DNA of 64,000 bases from Micromonospora parastrephiae (GCF_016802865.1 NZ_JAEVHM010000006.1:1-64000), one strand, 5' to 3'; shown: positions 39,728 through 51,379, counted from the first letter of the stretch. Notes: generated by a model from the sequence alone, not told the origin. Numbers and translations: made by a program.

Positions 39728-40978
39728 TCAGCGGGCCGAGCCGGCGCGTCGCTTGTTGTACACGTCGAAGGCGACGGCGACGAGCAGCACGAGCCCCTTG
39801 ACCACCGACTGGGTCGACTGGTCGATGCCCATCAGCTGCATGCCGTTACTCATCACCGCCATGATCAGACCGCCGACCATCGCGCCGACCACGGTGCCCA
39901 CGCCACCGGTGACCGCAGCGCCGCCGATGAACGCCGCCGCGATCGCGTCGAGCTCGAACATGTTGCCGGCCGCCGGCTGCGCGCCGTTGGAGCGCGAGGA
40001 GTAGATGACGCCGGCCACCGCCGCCAGGAAGCCCATGTTGACGAACATCCAGAAGTTGACGGTCCGGACCTTCACCCCGGACAACGCCGCCGCGGAGAGG
40101 TTGCCGCCGATCGCGTAGACCTGACGGCCGAAGACGGTACGCCGGGTGAGCAGGCCGTAGACCAGGACCAGCACCGCCAGGATGATCAGCACGATCGGCA
40201 GCCCACGGGCGTGCGCCAACTGCCAGGCGAAGTACATGATGACCGCGCCGACCGCGACGACCCGGGCGACGAACAGCGGGAACGACTCGACGGGCTGCTG
40301 GTAGCGGATGCGCGCGACCCGGGTGCGGAAGCCGCTCACCGCGTAACCGGCCACCGCCACGGCGCCGATCAGCAGTGTGAAGGCGTCGAAGCCGTTGCCG
40401 CCGAGCAGTCCGTTGAGGAAACCCGCCGCGACGCGCTGGTACTCGGCCGGGAACGGCGACAGCGAGATGTTGTCCAGCACCCGCAGGGTGAGGCCCCGGA
40501 ACAGCAGCATGCCGGCCAGGGTCACGATGAAGGCCGGGATGCCGGCGTACGCCACCCAGAACCCGTGCCATGCGCCGACCGCCACGCCGACGGCCAGGGC
40601 GGCCAGGACGCCGATCCACCACGGATGCCCCTGCTGGATCACCAGGACGGCGGAGACGGCCCCGGTCAGCGCGACCACCGACCCGACCGACAGGTCGATG
40701 TGCCCGCCGATGATCAGGATGACCATCCCGATCGCGAGCACCAGGATGTACGAGTACTGAAGGACGATGTTGGTGATGTTGCCGGGGCTCAACAGCACCC
40801 CGTCGGTCAGGATCGCGAAGAGCCCGACGATGACGACCAGGGCGACGTAGATCCCGCTCTGCCGCAGGTTGTTCAACACCAGAGCCCGCAGGTCGCTGGT
40901 CCCACTGTGCAGGGCGGCGGCGGGCGTGCTGTCCGGGGGCGTCGGGCGCTCCGTCGAGGGGGTCTTGATGCTGGTCAT
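39728..40978 (-). CDS. Sugar ABC transporter permease, GguB type (CUT2), arabinose regulon
   Basis: 416 residues. ATG 40978 overlaps the ATPase stop (ATGA). About ten membrane segments are visible with the CUT2 signatures [32 protein letters not shown] and [16 protein letters not shown]. It is paralogous to the permease of the ROK-controlled importer. It is the last gene of SBP-ATPase-permease. The operon carries a LacI-type operator in its promoter shared with araB, so it probably imports arabinose or a related pentose. Confidence 0.92.
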   Translation of the reverse strand: MTSIKTPSTERPTPPDSTPAAALHSGTSDLRALVLNNLRQSGIYVALVVIVGLFAILTDGVLLSPGNITNIVLQYSYILVLAIGMVILIIGGHIDLSVGSVVALTGAVSAVLVIQQGHPWWIGVLAALAVGVAVGAWHGFWVAYAGIPAFIVTLAGMLLFRGLTLRVLDNISLSPFPAEYQRVAAGFLNGLLGGNGFDAFTLLIGAVAVAGYAVSGFRTRVARIRYQQPVESFPLFVARVVAVGAVIMYFAWQLAHARGLPIVLIILAVLVLVYGLLTRRTVFGRQVYAIGGNLSAAALSGVKVRTVNFWMFVNMGFLAAVAGVIYSSRSNGAQPAAGNMFELDAIAAAFIGGAAVTGGVGTVVGAMVGGLIMAVMSNGMQLMGIDQSTQSVVKGLVLLVAVAFDVYNKRRAGSAR

Positions 40979-42513
40979 CCGACGAGCTCCTTGTCCTTGG
41001 TCATCAGCTCCATGAGGCTCTCCTGAGTCGCCTCGGCCACCGGCACCTCACCGGTGATCCGGCCGGCGGCGAGGGTGTAGATGCGGTCGCACATCCCGAG
41101 CAGCTCCGGCAGCTCGGAGGAGATGACGATCACCGCCTTGCCGGCGGCCACCAGCCGATTGATGATCGTGTAGATCTCGTACTTGGCGCCGACGTCGATC
41201 CCGCGGGTGGGTTCGTCGAGGATCAGCACGTCCGGGTCCGTGAACAGCCACTTCGACAGCACGACCTTCTGCTGGTTGCCGCCGGAGAGTTTGCCGACCA
41301 CGGCCATGACGCTGGTGGTCCTGATGTTCATCTCCCGCCGGCTCGACTCGGCGACCTTGATTTCCTCGTTGCCGTTCACCCAGCCCAGCCGGGACAGCCG
41401 GTCCAACGCGGCGGCGGAGACGTTACGGCGGACGTCGTCGATGAGGTTCAGGCCGTAGCGCTTGCGGTCCTCGGTGACGTACGCGATGCCGTTGTCGATC
41501 GCCTCGGCGACGCTGCGGGCGTGCACCTCGCGCCCACGCACGAAGAGTCGGCCGCTGATGTCACGCCCGTACGACCGGCCGAACACGCTCATCGCCAACT
41601 CGGTGCGGCCGGCCCCCATCAGACCGGCGATGCCGACGACCTCGCCGGCACGTACGGACAGGCCGACGCCCTCGACGACCAGCCGGTCCTGGACGGGGTG
41701 ACGCACCGTCCAGTCCTCGATCCGGAGGACCTCCTCGCCGGGGGACGACTCACGGTCGGGGTAGAAGCTGTCCAGGTCGCGCCCGACCATGCCCCGGATG
41801 ATCCGCTGCTGGGTCACCTCGTCGGACTTCATGTCGAGGGTCTCCACCGCGCGCCCGTCCCGGATGACCGTGGTCGAGTCGGCGATGGCGGTGATCTCGT
41901 TGAGCTTGTGCGAGATCATGATGCAGGTGATGCCCTGGTCCCGGAGTGCCCGTAGCAGGTCGAGCAGGTGCGCCGAGTCGATGTCGTTGAGCGCGGCGGT
42001 CGGCTCGTCCAGGATGAGCAGGCGCACCTTCTTCGACAGCGCCTTGGCGATCTCCACCAGTTGCTGCTTGCCGACGCCGAGCTGGATGACCGGGGTGACC
42101 GGATTCTCGTGCAGCCCGACGGACGCCAGCAACTTCGCCGCTTCGGCGTTGGCCAGGTTCCAGTCGATGAGCCCGCTGCGGCCACGCCGCTCGTTGCCGA
42201 GGAAGATGTTCTCCGCGATCGACAGGTACGGCACCAGGGCGAGCTCCTGGTGGATGATGACGATGCCGTTGGCCTCGCTGTCGCGGATGCCACGGAACTG
42301 CATCGGTTTGCCGTCGAAGAGGATCTCACCGTCGTACGAACCGGACGGGTGGACGCCGGACAGCACCTTCATCAGGGTGGACTTGCCGGCGCCGTTCTCC
42401 CCGCAGATGGCGTGGATCTCCCCGCGACGCACGGCGAGAGTGACGTCCTCCAGCGCGGTCACGCCGGGGAAGGTCTTCGTGATGCGGCGCATCTCAAGGA
42501 TGGTGTCGTCCAT
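40975..42513 (-). CDS. Sugar ABC transporter ATP-binding protein, GguA type (CUT2), arabinose regulon
   Basis: 512 residues from ATG 42513; GTG 42519 is too close to the GAGGACA site. Two nucleotide-binding domains are present: [22 protein letters not shown] and [11 protein letters not shown] in the first; [22 protein letters not shown] and [19 protein letters not shown] in the second. It powers the co-encoded permease. It closely resembles the ATPase of the ROK-associated importer, so the two systems share ancestry. Confidence 0.92.
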   Translation of the reverse strand: MDDTILEMRRITKTFPGVTALEDVTLAVRRGEIHAICGENGAGKSTLMKVLSGVHPSGSYDGEILFDGKPMQFRGIRDSEANGIVIIHQELALVPYLSIAENIFLGNERRGRSGLIDWNLANAEAAKLLASVGLHENPVTPVIQLGVGKQQLVEIAKALSKKVRLLILDEPTAALNDIDSAHLLDLLRALRDQGITCIMISHKLNEITAIADSTTVIRDGRAVETLDMKSDEVTQQRIIRGMVGRDLDSFYPDRESSPGEEVLRIEDWTVRHPVQDRLVVEGVGLSVRAGEVVGIAGLMGAGRTELAMSVFGRSYGRDISGRLFVRGREVHARSVAEAIDNGIAYVTEDRKRYGLNLIDDVRRNVSAAALDRLSRLGWVNGNEEIKVAESSRREMNIRTTSVMAVVGKLSGGNQQKVVLSKWLFTDPDVLILDEPTRGIDVGAKYEIYTIINRLVAAGKAVIVISSELPELLGMCDRIYTLAAGRITGEVPVAEATQESLMELMTKDKELVG

Positions 42514-42590
42514 GGTCACTGTCCTCTGTCAGGTTGGACGTGGTACGCCACGGCGTCGGGCCCGGCGGTCTCCGCCGGGCGACGAGTGGG

Positions 42591-43733
42591 TTACTTCTTG
42601 GCCTGACCGGCGGCGACCTCTTCCGCCGTCCAGTAGCCCGAGTCGATCAGCGTGGCCTTGATGTCGTCCTTGTAGACCGTGGCGATCGGCAGCAGGTACG
42701 CCGGGACGACCTTGACGCCGTTGTTGTACGTCTCGGTGTCGTTGGCCTGCGGCTGCTTCTTCTGCAGGAACGCCTCGGCGGCGTTCACGGCCTGCTCGGC
42801 CAGCAGACGGGTGTCCTTGAAGACCGTGGAGCTCTGCACGCCGTCGTTGATCAGCTTGATCGAGGCGATCTCCGCGTCCTGGCCGGTCACCACCGGCATC
42901 TTCTTGCTCGCGCTGCCGTAGCCGGCGTTCTGCAGGGCGGTGATGATGCCGCGGGAGATGCCGTCGTACGGCGACAGCACACCGTCGACCTTGGTGCCGT
43001 CGTTGTAGCTGGAGGTGAGCAGGTTCTCCATCCGCTTCTGCGCGGTCTCCTGCTGCCAGCGCAGGATGGCGACCTGCTCGGCGGTGTTCTGGCGGGACTT
43101 GACCCGCAGCGTGCCGTTGTCGATGAACGGCTTCAACGTGTCCATCGCGCCGCCGAAGAAGTACTGGGTGTTGTTGTCGTCGAGCGAACCGGCGAACAGT
43201 TCGACGTTGAGCGGGCCCTTGGCCGTGCCCTTCGAGCCGTCCTTGTTCTGCAGGCCGAGGCCGACGAGCAGCGCGGTGGCCTGGGCGACGCCGACCTTGT
43301 AGTTGTCGAAGCTGACGTAGAAGTCGACGTTCTTGCTGCCGCGGATCAGCCGGTCGTACGCGATGACCGGGATCTTCGCGTCGGCGGCGGCCTGCAACTG
43401 GCTGCTGAGCGCCGTACCGTCGATCGCGGCGATGATCAGGACGTCCGCACCCTGGGTGATCAGCTGGTCGACCTGCTGCGACTGGGTGGGGATGTCGTCG
43501 CCGGCGTACTGGAGCTCGACCTTGTAGCCCTTGGCCTCAAGCTTCTGCTTCACCGCGTTGCCGTCGGCGATCCACCGCTCGGAGGTCTGGGTCGGCATCG
43601 AGACACCGATGGTCAGGTCGCCGGGCTTGTCCCCGCTCTTGTCGCCGCCGCTGCCGGCACCCTCGCCACTGCATGCCGCCAGGCTTAGCGCCAGCACTGC
43701 GCTGCCGAGAGCAACCAGGAATCTCCTGCCCAC
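42591..43733 (-). CDS. Sugar ABC transporter substrate-binding lipoprotein, ChvE type, arabinose regulon
   Basis: 380 residues from GTG 43733, after GAGGAGAGG. The lipobox is LSLAAC. The mature start IGVSMPTQTSERWIADGNAVK and the motifs IPVIAYDRLIR, FYVSFDNYKVG, NVELFAGSLDDNNT and DGVLSPYDGISRG define a ChvE-type sugar-binding protein. The Asp-Asn-Asn and Tyr-Asp-Arg segments line the sugar pocket in ChvE. The ligand is inferred to be a pentose because the promoter shares the LacI operator with the arabinose operon and the next gene is a GH27 enzyme. Confidence 0.9.
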   Translation of the reverse strand: MGRRFLVALGSAVLALSLAACSGEGAGSGGDKSGDKPGDLTIGVSMPTQTSERWIADGNAVKQKLEAKGYKVELQYAGDDIPTQSQQVDQLITQGADVLIIAAIDGTALSSQLQAAADAKIPVIAYDRLIRGSKNVDFYVSFDNYKVGVAQATALLVGLGLQNKDGSKGTAKGPLNVELFAGSLDDNNTQYFFGGAMDTLKPFIDNGTLRVKSRQNTAEQVAILRWQQETAQKRMENLLTSSYNDGTKVDGVLSPYDGISRGIITALQNAGYGSASKKMPVVTGQDAEIASIKLINDGVQSSTVFKDTRLLAEQAVNAAEAFLQKKQPQANDTETYNNGVKVVPAYLLPIATVYKDDIKATLIDSGYWTAEEVAAGQAKK

Positions 43734-43794
43734 GGGCCTCTCCTCTCTGGACTCCCCCGCCGAGTGCCGGGGCCAAGTGTCATCTTTCGGGTAG

Positions 43795-43821
43795 TGTTAG
43801 CGCTCACATAGGGCACGTCAA
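43795..43821 (-). promoter_or_regulatory. Promoter of the GguAB-type importer with LacI-type operator
   Basis: The 14-bp operator TGTTAGCGCTCACA lies at 43795-43808. On the minus strand it sits between TTGACG (43821-43816) and a TAACAC/AACACT -10, in the same layout as before araB. A repressor bound here would block polymerase. Confidence 0.75.
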
Positions 43822-43951
43822 CACCTGATCCGAAATACCGGCGTCACGGTCTCGTAACGGAGACGGCCGAGCGAGCATGACCGCGGCACCGATTGACTCC
43901 AAGCGCACGTCGCGGCGGTTCACCGCCCCCGGTGGGCGGCCCGCACAGACT

Positions 43952-43988
43952 AGTGCCCGCGGGCGACGATCGTCGCCCGCGGGGCACT
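43952..43988 (-). terminator. Terminator after the GH27 gene
   Basis: AGTGCCC and GGGCACT flank a perfect 22-bp palindrome (43959-43980, GCGGGCGACGA plus complement), with a one-base bulge. It lies 60 bp beyond the GH27 stop and ahead of the importer promoter. Confidence 0.7.
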
Positions 43989-44047
43989 GGTGCCACTAAA
44001 GGATCAGGTGGGCTGCCGCCGCCCGGTCGGACGGCGCAGCCGACCGG

Positions 44048-45793
<1,746 letters not shown>

Positions 45794-45925
45794 TCATGTT
45801 ACGGGGGGATTTCACGTCGTTCAATACCTGTGCCTCACCGAATCGTCACACGTCGATTGATTCGTTCGGGCTCCGCATCGAACGACGCCACAACGACAGG
45901 AGCGGCCAGAACCGGGGCACGGCGG

Positions 45926-46933
45926 TCAGCGACGTGGTGGAGCGACACTCTCACGGGCAACCAGGGTCGGGGCGATGGTCTGCCGCAACGCCCCGCCGGT
46001 GCCCGACTCGATCTGGGTCAGCAGCAGCTGCAGACTCGCCCGCGCCACCGCGTCGAAGTCCGGTCGGACGGTGGTCAGCGGCGGAATGAAGTACGCGGCC
46101 TCCGGCACGTCGTCGAAGCCGACCACGCTGATGTCGTCCGGCACACGCCTGCCGAACTCGTGCAACGCCCGCAGCACGCCCAGCGCGAGATGGTCGTTGG
46201 CGGTGAAGATCGCGGTGACCTCCGGCATCCGCGCGAGCATCTGCCCGCAGCGGTAACCCGACGCCGCGGACCAGTCCCCCGGCATCAGCGGCGGCGGATC
46301 CAGGCCGGCGGCCAGCAGCGCCTGCCGCCAGCCGTCGATCCGGCCGACGCTGTCGAACCAGTCCGACGGCCCGGAGACGTGCCACACGGTGCGGTGCCCG
46401 GCGTCGAGCAGATGCTGCGTCGCCGCCCGGGCGCCCGCCACCTGGTCGACCGTCACCAACGGCACCGGCAGGCTCGGATCGCCGTCGACCGTGACCAACG
46501 GGACGTCCTTGGGCAGACGTTCCAACGCCTCAGCCGCCGACTCCACCGGCGCGATGACCACGATGCCGGCGACCCGGTGCGACAGGTGCCGCTCGACGGC
46601 CGCCGAGATGGAGCGGTGGTCCAGGTTCCGCACGCTGCCCACACTGACCGCGAAACCCTCCGCCGCGGCCGTCTGCTCCAACGCGGCCAGCAGCGACGCC
46701 GGACCGTAGAGCGTCGTGTTCTGTGCGACGACGCCGATGACCTGCGACCGGCCGGTCACCAGCGCGCGTGCCGCGCCGTTCGGGCGGTAGCCGAGTTCGG
46801 CGATCGCCGCGCGCACCCGTAGCCGGGTCTGCTCACGGACGTTGGGATGCCCGTTGAGCACCCGCGACACCGTCTGATGGGAGACACCGGCGAGACGAGC
46901 AACGTCCGTCATCGCGGGACCGTGGACGGCCAT
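45926..46933 (-). CDS. LacI-family repressor, candidate master regulator of the arabinose regulon
   Basis: 335 residues from ATG 46933, after GGGGGGAG. The headpiece is complete: MTDVARLAGVSHQTVSRVLNG, hinge RPNGAARALVTGRS, then the periplasmic-binding-like core with IGVVAQNTTLYGPASLL and DISVVGFDDVPEAAYFIPPLTT. The hinge Ala-Arg-Ala-Leu that inserts into the central CG step of operators is present. It lies between GH27 and GH43, and seven operators with a central CG occur around it. No such site is seen before its own gene, so it may not be autoregulated. The inducer is probably arabinose or an arabino-oligosaccharide. Confidence 0.9.
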   Translation of the reverse strand: MAVHGPAMTDVARLAGVSHQTVSRVLNGHPNVREQTRLRVRAAIAELGYRPNGAARALVTGRSQVIGVVAQNTTLYGPASLLAALEQTAAAEGFAVSVGSVRNLDHRSISAAVERHLSHRVAGIVVIAPVESAAEALERLPKDVPLVTVDGDPSLPVPLVTVDQVAGARAATQHLLDAGHRTVWHVSGPSDWFDSVGRIDGWRQALLAAGLDPPPLMPGDWSAASGYRCGQMLARMPEVTAIFTANDHLALGVLRALHEFGRRVPDDISVVGFDDVPEAAYFIPPLTTVRPDFDAVARASLQLLLTQIESGTGGALRQTIAPTLVARESVAPPRR

Positions 46934-47326
46934 TTCACTCCCCCCGCTGCATCTCCGGCCCGCAGCCCGTCGACGTCGACTGGAGCAGCCCGGCCCGATC
47001 CCCTCGCTCAGCCACCACGCCGGTGCTGAATCCCAGGTGACCAGCGCTGGATCGCCGACAGTCTACGCCAGCCAAGGCCCCTGACACGGCACGGCCATGC
47101 GGCGCGGACGCAACGGTGCGCGATGGTCGCGCGACGCGCTTCCCCGTCGCGCGCACGGCATCCGGCGTCGGGGCCCGGACGAAAGGGAGCGCCGGCCCGC
47201 CCCACGCCCCGGGACAGGGCGTGGAGCAGGCCGGCGACGCTACGACGCGGTGACGTGGCTTTCACCTGGCGGGCGGACGCCCCGGCATCTCACACCAGCG
47301 GCGAACCGATCGAGGTGTGACTGGTG
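46934..47326. other. Intergenic region upstream of the LacI gene, with the GH43 terminator
   Basis: 393 bp without a supported gene. Bases 47190-47236 form a 20-bp stem (CGCCGGCCCGCCCCACGCCC and a complementary arm with two G-T wobbles, 7-base loop) that should terminate GH43 transcription. The part 46934-47100 must contain the LacI promoter, but no clear hexamers are visible. Confidence 0.55.
47190..47236 (-). terminator. Terminator after the GH43 gene
   Basis: The 20-bp stem with two G-T wobbles and loop CGGGACA begins 91 bp beyond the GH43 stop on the minus strand. Confidence 0.65.
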
Positions 47327-49420
47327 TCACGGTGTCGTCAGGTCGAATCGGCGCACCGTGACCGCGCCACCGAGCGCCTGGGTGGCGTGGTTGAAGATGG
47401 CGAACCGGTAGCCCATGAAGAACTCCCAGTTGTTCGCCAGGGTCAGGGCGTTGCCGAACGATGTGAAGGTGACTCCGTCCGTGCTGTACGAGAAACGGGC
47501 CTGCCGGCCGGCGCCGGGTCTGATGTCGGCGTTGGCGCGCAACCAGATCCGGCCACCGGAGACGGCGGTGCTCGCCACCTCGCTGCCGGTGCTGGTGGTG
47601 TTCCAGTTGCCGTCCATGGTGAGACCGTTCTGCATGACCAGACGCGTGGTGCCGTTGTCCCGCCGGACCCCGATCCAGGCGGACGAGTTGCGCAGCACCG
47701 CCAGACCGGTGCGGTCACCGTCGCGCATCGTGGAGTAGTCCAGCTCGATCGTGGCGGTGGAGCTGGGGCCCTGGATCCGGTGCGTCAGCGTGTTACGCGC
47801 GGCGTACAGGTCGTTGGTGACGGTGGCGGTCTGCAGCTGTAGCCCGTTGTTGACCGACCACCTGCTGTTGTCCGGGTTGTGGTTCCACTCCCACTGCGGG
47901 CCGAGGGTGGTGCCGGCGAACGTGTCGGTGCCGGTGAGTGGCTTCACCGCCCGAGGTGGCGCGGGCAGGTTCGGCCTCGGGTACGAGCTGCCCCACGCGC
48001 CGTTGACGGTCTGCAGCACCGGCCACCCGTCGCCGGTCCAGGTGATCGGCGCCATGGCCGGCATCCGACCACCGGGGTACGCGTCGACGAAGGCCATGTA
48101 GTACCAGTCGCCGTTCTGGGTCTGCACCAGTCCGCCCTGGTGCGGCACACCGCCGCCGGAGATCGGGCCGGGCAGGTTGAGCAGCACCTGACGCTGCTCG
48201 TACGGGCCGAACGGACCGTTGGTGGACTTCAGCACGTACTGGCCGTTCGCGGGTCGGGTGAGCCAGATGTAGTAGGCGCCGTTGCGCTTGTAGAAGCGGG
48301 CGCCCTCCAGCGTCCCGATGCTCGACGGCGTCGTGTACACCTGCTGGTTGCGGACCTGGGTCTTCCCGTCGGCGGACAGCTGCGCCACGCTGATGCTGCC
48401 GTTGCCGTACGCCACGTACATGGTGTCGTTGTCGTCGATCAGCATCCCGGCGTCGTAGTAGCAGTTCGGGATGGTGGTGTGCTTGCTCCACGTGCCGTCG
48501 ACGGCGGACGCGGTGTAGATGTGGGTCTGCGCGAAGTCGATGCAGCCGGCCCAGTAGTACGTCCGGTTGCTCGGCCGGTAGTTCAACGTCGACGCCCAGA
48601 TCCCGTCGACGTACGCCCGGCCGCCACTCATGTCGTACTTCGACCCGAAGTCGAGCCGGGGTACGGAGTGCCCGGCGAACTCCCAGTTCACCAGGTCGTA
48701 GGAGCGCAGAACCGGCGCGCCCGGCGAGTAGTGCATGGTGGACGCCGACATGTAGTAGGTGTTGTCCACCCGGATGATGTCCACGTCGGCGAAGTCCTGC
48801 CAGATCACCGGGTTCGAGTACGACGTACCGGGGTTGCCGGGGTTGCTGCCGCCGACGGGAACGAGTTGCCACTGCTGGTTGTTGCCGCCCCAGTCGTCGT
48901 ACTGCACCACGTTGCCACCGTCGGCGGTCGAGGCGCTCTGCACCTCCATCGCCTTGTTGCTGTTCCGGTTGATCAAGCGGACGTAGCCACCGGCCGAGTC
49001 GGCCAACCGGAACTGCTGGTTGGTCCCGTTGCCGTCGGCCCACTGCACGATCGACGCGCCGTTCGCGGTCGAGAAGTTGTAGACATCGAGCACCTTGCCC
49101 GAGTGTCGCGACTTGAGTCGGTAGTAGCCACCACCGGAGTCCACGAACTGCCACTGCTGCCAGGCGCCGTCGTTGCGCGCCCACTGGGTGATCCGCGCGC
49201 CGTCGTTGGTCGCCTGGTTGTACACGTCCAGCGCCTTGCCGCTGTTGCGGTTGACCAACACGTACCACGCGTTGGTGTCCACCGTCGCGGCCGACGCGGG
49301 CGACGGGGCGACGGCCGCGACCGCGCCGCCGACCAGCACCGCCACCGCGGCGGCTACGAGTCGCGACGTCCACCCGCGCCGGTGTGGCGCACCCCGGGGA
49401 ACCCGACCGATGGAAAGCAT
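47327..49420 (-). CDS. Secreted GH43 glycosidase (arabinofuranosidase/xylosidase-type) with N-terminal ricin B domain
   Basis: 697 residues from ATG 49420, after AGAGGAG. The signal peptide ends ASAATVDTN. Residues about 50-190 are a ricin-like trefoil with three KALDVYNQATND-like units. The five-bladed GH43 domain (about 198-490) has the catalytic Asp in WQDFADVDIIRV, the modulating Asp near CYYDAGMLIDDND and the acid Glu in GTLEGARFYKRNG. A C-terminal beta-sandwich (about 505-697), as found in GH43 beta-xylosidase/arabinofuranosidase proteins, completes it. Two LacI-type operators lie upstream. Release of L-arabinose from arabinan or arabinoxylan is the likely role; xylose release is possible. 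Confidence 0.88.
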   Translation of the reverse strand: MLSIGRVPRGAPHRRGWTSRLVAAAVAVLVGGAVAAVAPSPASAATVDTNAWYVLVNRNSGKALDVYNQATNDGARITQWARNDGAWQQWQFVDSGGGYYRLKSRHSGKVLDVYNFSTANGASIVQWADGNGTNQQFRLADSAGGYVRLINRNSNKAMEVQSASTADGGNVVQYDDWGGNNQQWQLVPVGGSNPGNPGTSYSNPVIWQDFADVDIIRVDNTYYMSASTMHYSPGAPVLRSYDLVNWEFAGHSVPRLDFGSKYDMSGGRAYVDGIWASTLNYRPSNRTYYWAGCIDFAQTHIYTASAVDGTWSKHTTIPNCYYDAGMLIDDNDTMYVAYGNGSISVAQLSADGKTQVRNQQVYTTPSSIGTLEGARFYKRNGAYYIWLTRPANGQYVLKSTNGPFGPYEQRQVLLNLPGPISGGGVPHQGGLVQTQNGDWYYMAFVDAYPGGRMPAMAPITWTGDGWPVLQTVNGAWGSSYPRPNLPAPPRAVKPLTGTDTFAGTTLGPQWEWNHNPDNSRWSVNNGLQLQTATVTNDLYAARNTLTHRIQGPSSTATIELDYSTMRDGDRTGLAVLRNSSAWIGVRRDNGTTRLVMQNGLTMDGNWNTTSTGSEVASTAVSGGRIWLRANADIRPGAGRQARFSYSTDGVTFTSFGNALTLANNWEFFMGYRFAIFNHATQALGGAVTVRRFDLTTP

Positions 49421-49499
49421 GATTCTCCTCTGCTGGCCTGATGTGCCGGACGTACCCGGCCCGGCATCCGCATCGCCGGCCGGCTCACCGAATCGTCGA

Positions 49500-49513
49500 T
49501 GTGATCGCTAACA
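49500..49513. promoter_or_regulatory. LacI-type operator, proximal site of GH43
   Basis: TGTGATCGCTAACA lies 80 bp upstream of the GH43 start and fits TGTNANCGNTNACA. Confidence 0.65.
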
Positions 49514-49607
49514 GCATCTCCGCCGCGCCGCTGGGGCCGGTTGACCTCGACGAGTAGGGGCGGATCGGAGTCGCTCCACGGAAGCATCGATCCAGATAGA
49601 TTCCTAA

Positions 49608-49621
49608 TGTTATCGATAACA
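49608..49621. promoter_or_regulatory. LacI-type operator, distal site of GH43
   Basis: TGTTATCGATAACA is a perfect 14-bp palindrome 108 bp beyond the proximal site and identical to the site at 60751. Paired sites suggest looping by a LacI tetramer. Apart from the two operators, the stretch 49421-49777 holds no supported gene. Confidence 0.7.
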
Positions 49622-49777
49622 TGACCGTAGTCAAGACGAGACGTTGGTCGGCGGGCCGAGCTGGCCACGGGGGATCGTCGCGGCGACCTTGTCTCTTGAT
49701 CGTTGACAGCTGGGCGAATCGACACGCGGAGCGACTGAGCTGCCACCGACACAACGCCAGACCACCGCCACCGCACC

Positions 49778-50092
49778 TCAGGGCCTCGCCGAGTGTCGGG
49801 CACGGCGAGTCGTTGACAGCCAACCAAGGAAGCGGACGTGCATCCCGGCCAGGTCGGGACGGCCGCCGATGCGGATGAGGTCGTCAATGGCCACCCGCAT
49901 CAAGGTAGCGAGGTAGAGCGCCAGAGCGATCGAATGACCATGGAACTCTGCGGCAAGGCTGATCTGAGCCGGACCGCACGGCCACGGGGCAGCGCAGTTG
50001 CGGCACAACCAGGCGGGCCGCATCGGCAGGTGTGGTGGCCTCACCATCCACCCCGGCCCGCCGCACGTGTTAGCCCCACACGCTCGACTCAA
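49778..50092 (-). CDS. Small Cys-containing protein divergent from an XRE/DUF397 pair
   Basis: 104 residues if started at TTG 50092. The conserved core RPPHLPMRPAWLCRNCAAPW, then PCGPAQISLAAEF, with FHGHSIALALYLATLM and a final MHVRFLGWL, matches a small family often found beside XRE/DUF397 genes in actinomycetes, as I recall. Cys at CGANTCGG and CRNCAAPWPC suggests a zinc ribbon. A well-placed ATG with GAGGGGG at 50137 reads MRVNRHRRVGCGRAIESS in another frame and stops early, so a frameshift near the start is possible. Function unknown. Confidence 0.6.
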   Translation of the reverse strand: MSRACGANTCGGPGWMVRPPHLPMRPAWLCRNCAAPWPCGPAQISLAAEFHGHSIALALYLATLMRVAIDDLIRIGGRPDLAGMHVRFLGWLSTTRRARHSARP

Positions 50093-50340
50093 TCGCCCTG
50101 CCGCAGCCGACGCGGCGGTGACGGTTTACCCGCATGGCACCCCCTCGGTAGTTGGAAGGCCGCCCCAGAGTGCTCACCTGAGGTGCGGCCCCGGCACGAC
50201 CAGCTCGTGCCGCCTGATGACACTCTGCTGTGGTGACCGTTACGCTCGGAAGGTGTCTCGGGCGTCCGGGCTGAGCTGATGAAACAGGCTCCCGGTAATT
50301 GGCGACGCGAGTAGTCGATCTTCGTATTGGGGAGCACTGG

Positions 50341-51147
50341 ATGGCCGACGTACCAGGCCCGTTGGCGGCGTTCATCGTTGGCGAGATTCGCCGTGCGAGA
50401 GGTGCAAACGGGATGACGCAGGACGCATTCGGCCGGGCTGCCGCATTCAGCCCGTCACACGTCAGCGCCGTGGAGGGAGGCACGCGAGCGCTCACGATGG
50501 ACTTCGTCAAGGGCGCAGACAGAGCGCTCGACAACGGTGGGCTTTTCGAGCGCCTCGTGGTGAAGCTTGGAGTGCCGTCATGGTTCCTGCCCTGGCTGGA
50601 CGCCGAGAGCAGCGCGACGCAGCTTCGCTGTTTTCAGCCCACTCTCGTTCCTGGCCTATTGCAGACCGAGCACTACGCCCGCACCGTGCTGCGAACCGTG
50701 GACAGCCTCACCGATGACGAGGTCGAGCAGCGGGTGAAGGGGCGGATGAGCCGGCAATCGATCCTGACGGGCGAACGTCCACCGCAGTTTGTCGCCGTGC
50801 TGGACGAGGCCGCATTACGGCGTACCGGTGATGGCCTGGGCGGAATCATGGCCCAGCAGGTCGCCCACCTGATCGCGGTGGCCGAGCTTCCGCACGTCCA
50901 CGTCCATGTCATCCCCACAGGGAGCGGCCTGCATGTCGGGCTGTCCGGGCCGTTCGCGCTGGCCCGCTCGACTCAGGGCCTGTGGGTCGGGCACCTCGAA
51001 AACCAGCTTGGTGGGGATGTCATCGACAAGGACGATGAGGTGGCTACGCTTCAGGCGAGGTGGGAGAGCGTCCGGAACGAGGCGCTTCCTCGCCGACAGT
51101 CCATCGACCTGTTGAAGGAAGTGGAGAGTCAGCATGGACCTCAGTAA
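50341..51147 (+). CDS. XRE-family regulator with DUF5753 domain
   Basis: 268 residues from ATG 50341, 7 bases after GGGGAG. The helix-turn-helix is MTQDAFGRAAAFSPSHVSAVE, and the DUF5753 domain contains LRCFQPTLVPGLLQTEHYAR and later ELPHVHVHVIPTGSGLH. Such regulators are highly multiplied in Streptomyces and Micromonospora and are encoded next to a small DUF397 protein, with which they act as regulator/antagonist pairs in development or antibiotic control. Its end overlaps the DUF397 start by 14 bp. Confidence 0.9.
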   Translation: MADVPGPLAAFIVGEIRRARGANGMTQDAFGRAAAFSPSHVSAVEGGTRALTMDFVKGADRALDNGGLFERLVVKLGVPSWFLPWLDAESSATQLRCFQPTLVPGLLQTEHYARTVLRTVDSLTDDEVEQRVKGRMSRQSILTGERPPQFVAVLDEAALRRTGDGLGGIMAQQVAHLIAVAELPHVHVHVIPTGSGLHVGLSGPFALARSTQGLWVGHLENQLGGDVIDKDDEVATLQARWESVRNEALPRRQSIDLLKEVESQHGPQ

Positions 51148-51325
51148 CGCTCGGTGGCGCAAGTCCACCCGCAGCGGCGCGAGCGGCGGCGACTGCGTCG
51201 AGGTCGCCGACAACCTGCCCGGCATCGTGGCGGTCCGCGACTCCAAGGACCCGGCCGGCCCGGCGCTCGCCTTCGCCCCGGCACCGTGGCGTGCGTTTGT
51301 CGCCCAGCTCGTCAAGCGCACCTGA
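51134..51325 (+). CDS. DUF397 (BldB-like) small protein
   Basis: 63 residues from ATG 51134. MDLSNARWRKSTRSGASGGD, then CVEVADNLPGIVAVRDSKDP and APWRAFVAQLV, is a textbook DUF397 sequence. The family includes Streptomyces BldB and partners of XRE regulators. It is translationally coupled to the preceding XRE gene and is followed by a strong terminator. Confidence 0.92.
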   Translation: MDLSNARWRKSTRSGASGGDCVEVADNLPGIVAVRDSKDPAGPALAFAPAPWRAFVAQLVKRT

Positions 51326-51342
51326 CCCAACCATCGACAGGC

Positions 51343-51379
51343 GCGAAGCGCCCGCCCTCGTCCGGGGCGGGCGCTTCGC
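51343..51379 (+). terminator. Terminator after XRE/DUF397
   Basis: A 15-bp perfect stem, GCGAAGCGCCCGCCC with its complement and a 7-base loop, lies 18 bp after the DUF397 stop. Confidence 0.8.
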
